Assembly: GCA_965247065.1 (NCBI GenBank)
Contig: CBDFGN010000006.1
Coordinates: 3,782,001 to 3,846,000 of the forward strand
DNA from: CBDFGN01 sp965247065
Lineage (GTDB): Bacteria; Bacteroidota; Bacteroidia; Cytophagales; Cyclobacteriaceae
Reading direction: 5' to 3'
Length of the DNA: 64,000 nucleotides
The position numbers were made by a program, and so were the translations under genes. The notes under the pieces are model-generated. The model did no database searches. It was not told where the DNA came from and was given only the letters and a program-made list of their open reading frames with translations. This document shows, piece after piece, positions 35,854-45,341 of the stretch. Within the stretch, counting starts at the first letter, position 1, and each line of letters begins with the position of its first letter.

Positions 35854-38800
35854 AACAAGTGGACAAATTCCTTCAAATTGAAAACGGCATGACAATATCC
35901 TGACCACAATTTAGGGTCATTTTTTAAGTCTTCCAAGCTGGAACCGTAGTTTTGGGCCTGGGTTTCCAATAAGTCCATGGCCTTCTGAATTTCATCCGGC
36001 AGCGCCTCCCTGGAGAATGCGCGCAGGTAAATCGCGTTTACTCTGTCCTCAAAGCTGTAATACTGCTCGGATAGCAATACTTCAGCCCAAAGTGAAGCTT
36101 GCTCCTTCACAAACGGATCGTTCATCAAGGTTAGCGACTGGGCCGGAACGTTGGTTGTATTCCGTTTTCCAAAAGTGGTGAACGGGGTTGGCATATCGAA
36201 GGCCTTCATCATCGGGGATAGGAAATTCCTCCGAATGGCAATGTAAATGCTCCTTCGGCCATCGCCATCCAGAGGTCCCGAGGCAAGGGGTCTTCCACGG
36301 CCGGTCATAAATGGGGTCAAATGCACGGGCACCGGCTTGCCGTACATTGTCCTATTCAAACGCCGCGATACTGCCAACATACCATCCCGGATAGCCTCTG
36401 CTTCAAGCCGTCGTATTGGAAAATGATGGAGGTAGTAGTTGGGCGGATCACTATCGAGATTCGCTTCGATAACCTCGGTTGACCGACCGTAGGTTTCGGT
36501 TAACAAGATATGTTTGATCATTTTCTTCACTGACCAGCCCTCCTCAATAAATTTCAGAGCCAGATAATCTAGCAGCTCCGGATGAGTGGGCAGCTTTCCT
36601 TGAACACCGAAATTATCCACCGTTTCTACGATCCCTCGTCCAAAAATATGATGCCAGATCCGGTTCACGATCACGCGGGAAGTCAGGGGATTTGCCGGAT
36701 CAACCAGCGCCTCGGCCCAAGCCAATCGTCCGCTTCCTTGCTGCGGAAAAGGCTGGGGGCCAGCCTTGATGGCATTCAGGAAGCCCCTGGGAACCCTTTC
36801 TTTGGTGGGATTGTCCACACTTCCTCGGATAAACACCCGGCTGAATACCGGGTCACCTTCGGTCATCCCAATGAAATGGGTGGAATCTCGCAACTGCGGG
36901 GCTATTCCTTCATAGATAGCCAATTGGTCGGCCACACTTGGGGACAGCACAAGACGGACTGATTTCAAAAGGCCATCTACTAGATCGATCTGGTCCGTAT
37001 TGGCCTCATTACGCACCCAGGCTTCAACCGCTTTTTTCCGGGATTCAAGTGGATATTCCCGAGGGATCTTGGACGGCGTGAATTGCGATTCTGAAAAGTC
37101 TTGGTCATAGGCAACAGCATATTGTACCTCAATATAGTCTTCTGGCTTTATGCGGTATAAGTGCGCAATCCCTCCGTAGTGACCGGGGGTGAACTGCAAA
37201 TAGGCCTTGTGTCCTTTGGCCAGCGATAGGTCAAATTTGTACGTTTTCCATTCCGGATCTTCAACTATGGCCTCCACAGGCCATAGCGCGCCTTGTATTA
37301 CCTGGAAATTGTCAATGATGATTCTGATCAGGCCAACATTTCCAGCAGCTCTGACAGCCAGCGAGTCATACTCAATAATGAAATTGGGAGATCGCAATAC
37401 GCCCTGAACCCCTGTTCCAAAAAATCTGCTGGAAGCAAAACCGTTTTTGAGTCCTCTGGCCTGGTTCGAATTCCTGTCTATAACAGGTTCTCCACTCAAA
37501 GGTCCGTCGCCAAATCCCAGACCGTCGAAGTACCAGCCCTCCCCTGCTCCATTACGGAAATCCACCAGCAATTTGTAGTCCCATTCGGTGGGATCTGATT
37601 TCCGGACATCGGGCAGCTTTTGCATAAACACCCTCTGCTTGTCTATAAATTCCTGACCGGAGCTTTCCAAAGTCATTTTCAGCTGCAGCCCCAGGTCAGT
37701 CAGCTGCAGCCCCAGGTCAGATCGAATAGTGTTTTTGATGGCTTTCAACTTCCTAACCTGTTCCTCTTGTTTGAGTGTGCTTCGGGCTGGAATTGGGCCT
37801 AGCCTCGAACTTTCGATCATTCCGTACATCGCATAATAGTCGGTAGTAGGAATGGGGTCAAATTTGTGATCATGACACCGGGCACAACCAACGGTAAGAC
37901 CCAGGAACGATTTGGAAGTGACATCAATCATATTGTCAATTTTGTCAGCCTCTTCCAGTTTAATGTTAACCGGACTGTCCTTTCCTTCTCCCAGGAAAAA
38001 ATAACCTGTGCCGATTACGGATTCGTTGAACCCTTCTTCCGGATTTCGACGGGGATTGACCAGTTTGTCCCCCGCCAGATGCTCCTTAACAAATTGATCG
38101 TATGGAACATCGGCGTTAAAGGCCCGAATCAGGTAATCCCGGTACTCCCAGGCATGGCTAATATCATAATCGCCCTCGTGTCCCATTGACTCGGCATAGC
38201 GCACCAAATCCATCCAGTGCCGGGCCCATCGTTCCCCGAACCGGGAGGAGGATAGATACTTATCAATTATCTTCTCGAAAGATTTCTCGGAATGGTCGGC
38301 CATGTAATCTTCCAGATCATCTCTCGAAGGTGGTAACCCCGTTAGCAGGTACGACGTTCGTCGGATGAGATTGCTCTTATCAGCCGGTCCGGACTTTACC
38401 AACTCATTTTGGTTGAGTTTCTCATCTACCAAATGATCGATTATTTCAGTTGGGGTGGCCTCGGAAACCGCGGGTGGCAGTTGAGGTTCCTCGGGCACAA
38501 GGAACGCCCAATGCGGCTTCCACTCAGCTCCTTGATCGATCCATCGCTTTACTAAAGCTATTTCACGCTCGCTCAGCGTCCTTTTGGAATCAGGCGGAGG
38601 CATCCGGAATTCCGGATCATCGGACGTAATCCTCTCTATCAGCAGGCTCTTTCCAGATCGACCCGGAACAATGGGGGTTCCACCGTTTTGCAGTTGGGTT
38701 GTAGCCGATTCGAAATTATCTAAACGGAATCCTCCATCCCGGGTACTTGAGTCCGGCCCGTGGCAAACATAACAGTTCTGTGAGAGGATCGGCCGGATAT

Positions 38801-38933
38801 GGAAGTTGAAATCTACGGTTTCGGGTAAGGTTGGATCAATGCCCTTTTGTGACCAAGGGCCCAGGGATTTTATGAGAATTCCTCCGATGAAAAGCACCGG
38901 TATTGCCGTAATGGTCGCTCTCTTTAAACTCAT
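35850..38933 (-). CDS. PSCyt1-DUF1549-DUF1553 di-heme protein, copy 1
   Basis: A 1027-residue protein with an N-terminal membrane anchor. A PSCyt1 cytochrome domain follows with heme site CYVCH and a Met loop FRMPPPDSKR. The DUF1549 domain (GERWARHWMDLVRYAES) contains a second heme motif, CARCHDHKFDPIPTTDYY. A beta-sandwich-like insert (about 460-610, with GWYFDGLGFGDGP) follows, and the DUF1553 domain ends with PANPLTSRVIVNRIWHHIFG and FVKEQASLWAE. Last of three tandem copies; 37 bp separates it from copy 2 and a 4-bp overlap links it to DUF1501. It has a 21-bp internal duplication and a recent tract of near identity with copy 2. Function unknown. Confidence 0.93.
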   Translation of the reverse strand: MSLKRATITAIPVLFIGGILIKSLGPWSQKGIDPTLPETVDFNFHIRPILSQNCYVCHGPDSSTRDGGFRLDNFESATTQLQNGGTPIVPGRSGKSLLIERITSDDPEFRMPPPDSKRTLSEREIALVKRWIDQGAEWKPHWAFLVPEEPQLPPAVSEATPTEIIDHLVDEKLNQNELVKSGPADKSNLIRRTSYLLTGLPPSRDDLEDYMADHSEKSFEKIIDKYLSSSRFGERWARHWMDLVRYAESMGHEGDYDISHAWEYRDYLIRAFNADVPYDQFVKEHLAGDKLVNPRRNPEEGFNESVIGTGYFFLGEGKDSPVNIKLEEADKIDNMIDVTSKSFLGLTVGCARCHDHKFDPIPTTDYYAMYGMIESSRLGPIPARSTLKQEEQVRKLKAIKNTIRSDLGLQLTDLGLQLKMTLESSGQEFIDKQRVFMQKLPDVRKSDPTEWDYKLLVDFRNGAGEGWYFDGLGFGDGPLSGEPVIDRNSNQARGLKNGFASSRFFGTGVQGVLRSPNFIIEYDSLAVRAAGNVGLIRIIIDNFQVIQGALWPVEAIVEDPEWKTYKFDLSLAKGHKAYLQFTPGHYGGIAHLYRIKPEDYIEVQYAVAYDQDFSESQFTPSKIPREYPLESRKKAVEAWVRNEANTDQIDLVDGLLKSVRLVLSPSVADQLAIYEGIAPQLRDSTHFIGMTEGDPVFSRVFIRGSVDNPTKERVPRGFLNAIKAGPQPFPQQGSGRLAWAEALVDPANPLTSRVIVNRIWHHIFGRGIVETVDNFGVQGKLPTHPELLDYLALKFIEEGWSVKKMIKHILLTETYGRSTEVIEANLDSDPPNYYLHHFPIRRLEAEAIRDGMLAVSRRLNRTMYGKPVPVHLTPFMTGRGRPLASGPLDGDGRRSIYIAIRRNFLSPMMKAFDMPTPFTTFGKRNTTNVPAQSLTLMNDPFVKEQASLWAEVLLSEQYYSFEDRVNAIYLRAFSREALPDEIQKAMDLLETQAQNYGSSLEDLKNDPKLWSGYCHAVFNLKEFVHLL
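36221..36602. repeat. Near-identical tract shared with copy 2 (39342-39723)
   Basis: About 382 bp are almost identical between copies 1 and 2 (offset 3121), with only a few differences, near 36287 and 36442. Immediately outside, the two copies differ every few bases, and copy 3 differs inside this region too. The tract encodes part of DUF1553, around YKPVPVHLTPFMTGRG-type sequence. This is typical of gene conversion. Confidence 0.85.
37680..37720 (-). repeat. 21-bp in-frame tandem duplication in copy 1
   Basis: CAGCTGCAGCCCCAGGTCAG plus T is repeated, adding seven residues (LTDLGLQ) to copy 1. Copies 2 and 3 have one unit at this place, so the duplication is specific to copy 1 and recent. 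It lies in the variable linker between DUF1549 and the insert. Confidence 0.9.
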
Positions 38934-38970
38934 CCTTATGAATGTGTTCTTGAGTTCATTCAGGAAAACT

Positions 38971-41900
38971 TTAGAGCAGATGAACGAACTCTTTTAAATT
39001 AAACACGGCATGACAATACCCAGCCCACAATTTAGAGTCATTTCTTAAGTCTTCCAAGCTGGAACCGTAGGTTCGGGCCTGTGTTTCCAGCAAATCTATC
39101 CCCTTCTGTACTTCAGCTGGCTGTGCCTCTCTGCAGAATGCGCGGCGGTAAATGGCCTTTATCCTGTCGGCAGGGGTTTGATGATTCTCGGAAAGCAGTT
39201 GTTCGGCCCAAAAGGTGGCTTGGCCCTTCACAAACGGATCGTTCATCAAGGTAAGCGACTGCGCCGGAACGTTAGTCGTACTCCTTCTTCCGAAAGTGGT
39301 AAACGGAGTGGGCAAGTCGAACGCTGTCATCATCGGCGACAGGAAATTCCTCCGAATGGCAATGTAAATGCTCCTTCGGCCATCGCCATCCAGAGGTCCC
39401 GAGGCAAAGGGTCTTCCACGGCCGGTCATAAATGGGGTCAAATGCACGGGCACCGGCTTGCCGTACATTGTCCTATTCAAACGCCGCGATACTGCCAACA
39501 TACCATCCCGGATAGCCTCTGCTTCAAGCCGTCGTATTGGAAAATGATGGAGGTAGTAGTTGTCCGGATCACTATCGAGATTCGCTTCGATAACCTCGGT
39601 TGACCGACCGTAGGTTTCGGTTAACAAGATATGTTTGATCATTTTCTTCACTGACCAGCCCTCCTCAATAAATTTCAGAGCCAGATAATCTAGCAGCTCC
39701 GGATGAGTGGGCAGCTTTCCTTGTCCACCGAAATTATCTACTGTCTCTACGATCCCGCGACCAAAAATGTGGTGCCAAATCCGGTTCACCATTACCCGTG
39801 AGGTCAAAGGATTTGCGGGATCGACCAAAGCCTGGGCCCAGGCCAGTCTTCCGCTACCTTCCTGGGGAAACGGATGAGGACCAGCCTTTATAGCACTCAA
39901 GAAGCTTCTTGGCACTTTTTCCTTACTTGGGTAATCTACACTTCCTCGAATGAACACCGGACTGAACACGGCGTCGCCCTCGCTCATTCCTATGAAATGG
40001 GTGGAATCACGGAGCTCCGGGGATATTGTATCAAAGGTCTTTAATCGGCTAACCATATCCCCTGGCAGCTGGGGACGGTATGATCTCAACAGGCCGTCAA
40101 CAAGATCAATTTGATCCCTGGTTGCTTCATTGCGAACCCAGCGTTCCACCGCGCTTTTTTGGGATTCTAAAGAGTATGCCGTCCGATCTGGTGAGAGCTG
40201 TAAGTGTGACTCAGAAACCCCTTGATCATAAGCCACAGCATATTCGATTTCAACATAATCCTCAGGCTTAATCCGATAAACGTGGTCTCCTGGTTCTCCA
40301 TAGTGGCCCGGAGTGAATTGCAAATAGGCTTTATGACCCTTCGCCCGCGATACATCAAACTTGTATATCCTCCATTCGGGATCGTTAACAGCCACTTCCA
40401 TTTCCCCCCATAATGGTCTCTGGATCAATTGAAAATTATCAATTACTATTCTTATCAGCCCCCCATTACCAGCCGCTCTGACCGCTAATGAGTCATGTTC
40501 AATAATGAAATTAGGTGAGCGCAAAACGCCTTGAACCCCGGTTCCAAAGAATCTGCTGGAAGCAAAACCGCTTTTGAGTTCTTCAGCCCGATTCGACTTC
40601 CTGTCTATGATTGGCTCTCCCCTCAACGGACCGTCACCAAATCCAAAGCCGTCGAAATACCAGTCGTCGCATTCTTCACTACGGAAATCCACTAGCATTT
40701 TGTGGTCTCCCTGATATATATCCGATTTAGTGCCAGTAGGGAGGTTTTGAAAGAACCGCTTCTGTTTATTGATAAACTCTGGACCCGCGTTTTCCAAAGT
40801 CATTTTCAGCTGGCGTCCTACCTCCGTCCGAATTGTGTTTTGGATGCTCCTCAACTTCTTGATTTGTTCCTGTTGTGTCAACGTGCTTCGGGCTGGAATC
40901 GGGCCCAGCCTGGAACTTTCAATCATCCCATACATAGCGTAGTAGTCAGTAGTGGGAATGGGGTCAAATTTGTGATCATGGCATCGGGCGCAACCCACAG
41001 TGAGGGCTAAGAACGTTTTAGAGGTGACATCAATCATGTTGTCGATTTTGTTAGCCTCCTCCAGTTTTATGTTCACCGGACTTTTTTCTCCTTGACCCAA
41101 GAAAAAGTAACCTGTACCAATTACGGATTCGTTGAATCCCTGTTCAGGATGGTAGCGCGGGTTAGAAAGCATGTCCCCTGCCAGATGCTCCTTCACCAAT
41201 TGATCGTATGGCACATCCGCATTGAAGGCCCGGATCAGGTAATCACGGTATTCCCAGGCATGGCTAATATCATAATCACCCTGGTGTCCCATAGACTCCG
41301 CGTAACGAACCAAATCCATCCAATGCCGGGCCCACCGTTCACCGAAAGGGGGGGAGGCCAAATATTTATCAACTATTGTTTCAAAGGAGCTTTCGGAATT
41401 ATCTGAGATAAATTCCTCCAAATCCTTCGTTACAGGTGGCAAGCCGGTCAGCAGGTATGATGTTCGACGAATCAGGCTATTTTTATCGGCGGGACCAGCC
41501 TTAACCAGCCGGTTTTCAATCAATTTTTCATCCACAAGATGATCGATTATCTCGGACGGCGAAGCCACCAAATGGGATTTATCGGGTTTTTCAGGGGGTA
41601 AAAGAGCCCAGTGCTGCTTCCACTGCGCTCCTTGGGCAATCCATCGCCTCATCAAGTCTATTTCGCGGGAGGTCAGGGTCTTTTTTGCACGGGGGGGCGG
41701 CATCCGAAATCCAGGATCATCGGAGCTAATCCGGCCAATCAGCAAACTCTTTCCGGGACGCCCAGGAACAATCGGGGCTCCACCATGGTCCAACCGGGCC
41801 GTGGCCGATTCAAAATTATCAAGGCGGAACGCGGCCTCTCGGGTGCTTGAATCCGGCCCGTGACATACGAAGCAGTTCTGTGATAAGATCGGCCGGATGT

Positions 41901-42039
41901 GGAAGTTGAAATCTACGGTTTCCGGCAGAGTTGGATCAATCCCTTTTTGGGACCAAAGACCAAGTGATACTGTAAGAATCACTCCGGCGAACACGACCAG
42001 GATTCCGGCTATTATCGGTCCATTTAAAGTCTTCTCCAT
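38971..42039 (-). CDS. PSCyt1-DUF1549-DUF1553 di-heme protein, copy 2
   Basis: A 1022-residue paralogue with the same plan: membrane anchor, CFVCHGPD heme site, FRMPPPRAKK, DUF1549 with CARCHDHKFDPIP, beta-rich insert (DWYFDGFGFGDGP) and DUF1553. It keeps all motifs, so is likely functional. Compared with copy 1 it lacks the seven-residue duplication. It sits in the middle of the tandem array, 37 bp before copy 1 and 100 bp after copy 3, and most likely belongs to the same transcript. Confidence 0.93.
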   Translation of the reverse strand: MEKTLNGPIIAGILVVFAGVILTVSLGLWSQKGIDPTLPETVDFNFHIRPILSQNCFVCHGPDSSTREAAFRLDNFESATARLDHGGAPIVPGRPGKSLLIGRISSDDPGFRMPPPRAKKTLTSREIDLMRRWIAQGAQWKQHWALLPPEKPDKSHLVASPSEIIDHLVDEKLIENRLVKAGPADKNSLIRRTSYLLTGLPPVTKDLEEFISDNSESSFETIVDKYLASPPFGERWARHWMDLVRYAESMGHQGDYDISHAWEYRDYLIRAFNADVPYDQLVKEHLAGDMLSNPRYHPEQGFNESVIGTGYFFLGQGEKSPVNIKLEEANKIDNMIDVTSKTFLALTVGCARCHDHKFDPIPTTDYYAMYGMIESSRLGPIPARSTLTQQEQIKKLRSIQNTIRTEVGRQLKMTLENAGPEFINKQKRFFQNLPTGTKSDIYQGDHKMLVDFRSEECDDWYFDGFGFGDGPLRGEPIIDRKSNRAEELKSGFASSRFFGTGVQGVLRSPNFIIEHDSLAVRAAGNGGLIRIVIDNFQLIQRPLWGEMEVAVNDPEWRIYKFDVSRAKGHKAYLQFTPGHYGEPGDHVYRIKPEDYVEIEYAVAYDQGVSESHLQLSPDRTAYSLESQKSAVERWVRNEATRDQIDLVDGLLRSYRPQLPGDMVSRLKTFDTISPELRDSTHFIGMSEGDAVFSPVFIRGSVDYPSKEKVPRSFLSAIKAGPHPFPQEGSGRLAWAQALVDPANPLTSRVMVNRIWHHIFGRGIVETVDNFGGQGKLPTHPELLDYLALKFIEEGWSVKKMIKHILLTETYGRSTEVIEANLDSDPDNYYLHHFPIRRLEAEAIRDGMLAVSRRLNRTMYGKPVPVHLTPFMTGRGRPFASGPLDGDGRRSIYIAIRRNFLSPMMTAFDLPTPFTTFGRRSTTNVPAQSLTLMNDPFVKGQATFWAEQLLSENHQTPADRIKAIYRRAFCREAQPAEVQKGIDLLETQARTYGSSLEDLRNDSKLWAGYCHAVFNLKEFVHLL

Positions 42040-42139
42040 GATGCGTTCTTAACTGTACTCAGTCCGCGGGATCCATTTGCCAACAAAGTGTTCCAACAAG
42101 GGAGCGCTGCTCGCAAACCAAACTGGGTAACGTCACCAC

Positions 42140-45100
42140 TTATAGTAAATGAACGAACTCCTTCAAATTAAACACAGCATGACAATACCCACCCCACAAA
42201 CGAATATCATCCTTCATTTCATCCATAGAGGAGCCATACTTCTGTGCTTGGGCTTCCAGAAGAATCTTTGCCTTCTCGACCTCTTCAGGCAATGCTTCCC
42301 TGGAAAACGCCTCAAGATAGATGGCGTTGATCCGATCCACCAGGGAATAATCGGTTGTCGAAAGCAGTTCCTTTGCCCAGAGGTTAGCCTGATCCCGGAC
42401 AAAAGGATCGTTCATCAGTGTCAGCGATTGGGCCGGTACGTTAGTTGTATTTCGTTTTCCAAAGGTGGTGAACGGAGTTGGCATGTCGAATGCCATCATC
42501 ATGGGTGACAGGAAGTTCCTTCTGACTGAGATGTAAATACTTCTTCGACTGTCTCCATCCATGGGCCCGGATTTGAATCGCATCCCCTTGGTGGCAGTCA
42601 TAAAACGGGTCAGGTGAACTGGAACAGACACTCCAAACATGGCGGTATCTAAACGGCCGGAGATTGCCAGCATTCCATCCCTAATCGCCTCTCCTTCAAG
42701 TCGTCTTATCGGAAAATGGTGGAGATAGAGGTTGCCTGGATCGATGTTCAGGTTTGCCCGAAAGATCTCGCTCGATCGCTGATACGTCTCCGTCAACAAG
42801 ATGTGTTTGATCATCTTTTTTATCGACCATCCCTCCTCAATCATTTGTAGAGCCAGGTAATCCAGCAATTGGGGATGAGTTGGAAGCTTGCCCTGAACCC
42901 CGAAGTTGTCCACCGTTTCTACGATCCCCCGGCCAAAAATATGATGCCAGATCCGGTTAACGATCACCCGGGAAGTCAAGGGGTTTGCCGGATCTACCAA
43001 CGCTTCCGCCCAAGCCAGTCGCCCGCTTCCTTTTTGCGGAAAGGGCTCCGGGCCGACCTGGATAGCACTCAAGAAGCCCTTCGGCACTTTTTCCTTGCTT
43101 TGGTTATCTACGCTTCCTCGAATGAACACCGAGCTGAAGACGGGGTCGCCCTCGGTCATCCCAATGAAATGGGTGGAATCCCGCAATTGCGGGGATATTG
43201 CTGCATAGGTGACCAATTGTCTGACCATACCAGGCGACAGCTCAGGACGAACGGATCTGAGGAGGCCATCCACAAAATGAATCTGCTCGGGAGTGGCCTC
43301 ATTTCGCACCCAGGCTTCAACTGCTTTTTTCTGAGATTCCAGGGGATATACCCGCGGGCCTTTCGACCAGGTGAGTTGCGATTTCGAATAACCTTGGTCA
43401 TAAGCCACTGCAGATTGTACCTCGATATAATCCTCTGGCTTTATCCGGTACAAGTGTGCGGCTCTCCTTCCGTAATGACCTGGTGTGAATTGCAGGTAGG
43501 CTTTATGACCCTTGGCCATAGACAAATCAAATTTGTAGGTCTTCCATTGGGGATCCTCTAATATCGTTTCCATTTTGTCCCACAATGGGCCCTGGATCAC
43601 CTGGAAGTTATCGATGATAATCCGGATCAGTCCAGTATTTCCGGCAGCGCGAACGGCAAGTGAGTCATGCTCAATAATGAAATTGGGAGATCGCAATACG
43701 CCCTGAACTCCAGTTTCGAAAAACCTGCTGGTCGCATAACCAGTTTTGAGTCCAGTTGCCCGGTTCGAATTCATTTCAACAACAGGTTCCCCGGTCAAAG
43801 GGCCGTCGCCAAATCCCAGGCCGTCGAAATACCAGCCTTCCCCTATTCCATTCTGGAAATCCACCAGCACTTTGCCGGTCCCTTCCTTTGAATCAGCTTC
43901 TGGGATATCAGGCAGCCCCTGAATAAACTGCTTTTGCTTGTCTATAAATTCCTGACTGGCGTTTTCCAAAGTGGTTTTGAGCTGCAGCCCCAGGTCAGAC
44001 CGAATGGCGTTCTTGATACCCCTCAACTGCTTGGCCTGATCCTGCTGTTTAAGGGTGCTTCGGGCCGGCACTGGGCCCAGCCTCGAACTTTCGATCATGC
44101 CGTACATCGCATAATAATCGGTAGTAGGAATGGGATCGAATTTGTGGTCATGACACCGCGCGCAACCTACTGTGAGGCCCAGGAACGTTTTGGAGGTCAC
44201 ATCAATCATATTGTCAATCTTGTCAGCTTCCTCAAGTTTTATGTTTACTGGACCGTGCTTGCCCTCGCCCAGGAAAAAATATCCGGTACCAATAACTGAT
44301 TCGTTAAATCCTTCATCAGGATGGCGGCGGGGCTTGATCAGCATATCCCCGGCCAGATGCTCTTTAACAAATTGATCGTAGGGAACATCGGCGTTAAATG
44401 CGCGGATCAGGTAATCACGGTATTCCCAGGGATGGCTTATGGCAAAATCACCCTCATGGCCCATGGTCTCCGCGTAGCGAACCAGATCCATCCAGTGCCG
44501 GGCCCACCGTTCCCCGAACCGGGGTGAGGCCAAATACCTATCAATTACATTCTCGAAGAAATTTTTGGATTTATCGGAGGTGAAATCTTCCAAATCCTTC
44601 CTGGCTGGCGGCAGGCCGGTCAGCAGGTAAGATGTTCGGCGGATGAGATTGTTTTTGTTCCCCGGCGCCGATGCCTCCAATTGGTTTTCTCCAAGTTTCT
44701 GATCAACCAGGTGATCAATGATATCGGATGGCTGGGCAGTGGTCACCGACTCCGGTAGGTTCGGCTTTTCTGGGGGTATCAAGGACCAATGTGGTTTCCA
44801 CTTTGCCCCCTGGTCAATCCAGCGCTTCAACAATCCAATTTCACGCAAACTTAAGGTCCTCTTTGCCTCTGGGGGTGGCATCCGAAATTCAGGGTCGTCA
44901 GAAGTAATCCGTTCAACCATGAGGCTTTTCCCTTGTTTTCCAGGCACAACAGCTGCTCCCCCATTCTCCAAGTGGGCCACCGCAGATTCGAAATTATCCA
45001 GGCGCACCCCTCCTTCCCGGGTGCTTGAATCAGGGCCATGACAGACAAAGCAGTTCTGCGATAAGATTGGGCGAATATGGTAATTAAAATCCACGGTCTC

Positions 45101-45211
45101 GGGCAAAGTAGGGTCGTTCGGCTCCTCGGGCCAAAGGCCAAGCGCCCCCAGAAGCAACCCCAGCCCGAAAACTGCCAGTATCGCGGTTATGATGGATCTT
45201 TTCAGACTCAT
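42140..45211 (-). CDS. PSCyt1-DUF1549-DUF1553 di-heme protein, copy 3
   Basis: A 1023-residue paralogue and the first gene of the array in transcription order. Anchor at about 8-26, heme site CFVCH at 54-58, second site CARCHDHKFDP, beta insert, DUF1553 with LDTAMFGVSVPVHLTRFM, where it differs from copies 1 and 2. All family motifs are intact. It is likely led by a promoter in the 130-bp gap after the next upstream gene (45212-45341). Such proteins probably make a periplasmic redox-linked complex with DUF1501, but no activity has been shown. Confidence 0.93.
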   Translation of the reverse strand: MSLKRSIITAILAVFGLGLLLGALGLWPEEPNDPTLPETVDFNYHIRPILSQNCFVCHGPDSSTREGGVRLDNFESAVAHLENGGAAVVPGKQGKSLMVERITSDDPEFRMPPPEAKRTLSLREIGLLKRWIDQGAKWKPHWSLIPPEKPNLPESVTTAQPSDIIDHLVDQKLGENQLEASAPGNKNNLIRRTSYLLTGLPPARKDLEDFTSDKSKNFFENVIDRYLASPRFGERWARHWMDLVRYAETMGHEGDFAISHPWEYRDYLIRAFNADVPYDQFVKEHLAGDMLIKPRRHPDEGFNESVIGTGYFFLGEGKHGPVNIKLEEADKIDNMIDVTSKTFLGLTVGCARCHDHKFDPIPTTDYYAMYGMIESSRLGPVPARSTLKQQDQAKQLRGIKNAIRSDLGLQLKTTLENASQEFIDKQKQFIQGLPDIPEADSKEGTGKVLVDFQNGIGEGWYFDGLGFGDGPLTGEPVVEMNSNRATGLKTGYATSRFFETGVQGVLRSPNFIIEHDSLAVRAAGNTGLIRIIIDNFQVIQGPLWDKMETILEDPQWKTYKFDLSMAKGHKAYLQFTPGHYGRRAAHLYRIKPEDYIEVQSAVAYDQGYSKSQLTWSKGPRVYPLESQKKAVEAWVRNEATPEQIHFVDGLLRSVRPELSPGMVRQLVTYAAISPQLRDSTHFIGMTEGDPVFSSVFIRGSVDNQSKEKVPKGFLSAIQVGPEPFPQKGSGRLAWAEALVDPANPLTSRVIVNRIWHHIFGRGIVETVDNFGVQGKLPTHPQLLDYLALQMIEEGWSIKKMIKHILLTETYQRSSEIFRANLNIDPGNLYLHHFPIRRLEGEAIRDGMLAISGRLDTAMFGVSVPVHLTRFMTATKGMRFKSGPMDGDSRRSIYISVRRNFLSPMMMAFDMPTPFTTFGKRNTTNVPAQSLTLMNDPFVRDQANLWAKELLSTTDYSLVDRINAIYLEAFSREALPEEVEKAKILLEAQAQKYGSSMDEMKDDIRLWGGYCHAVFNLKEFVHLL

Positions 45212-45341
45212 CGGTTTGGAGTTTTCTTACACCCAGTCATTTTAATACAAAAATACCATCATGTTAGGCATATATCAAGGAAAGGTCATCTTTACTCACA
45301 GAATTGATCCTAGAGGAACGATTTGTAAGTGTCTGCTGATG

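Noticed and set aside
42869..43561. 230-codon ORF antisense to PSD1 copy 3
   Set aside because: Similar antisense ORFs appear opposite the other copies and have no protein character.
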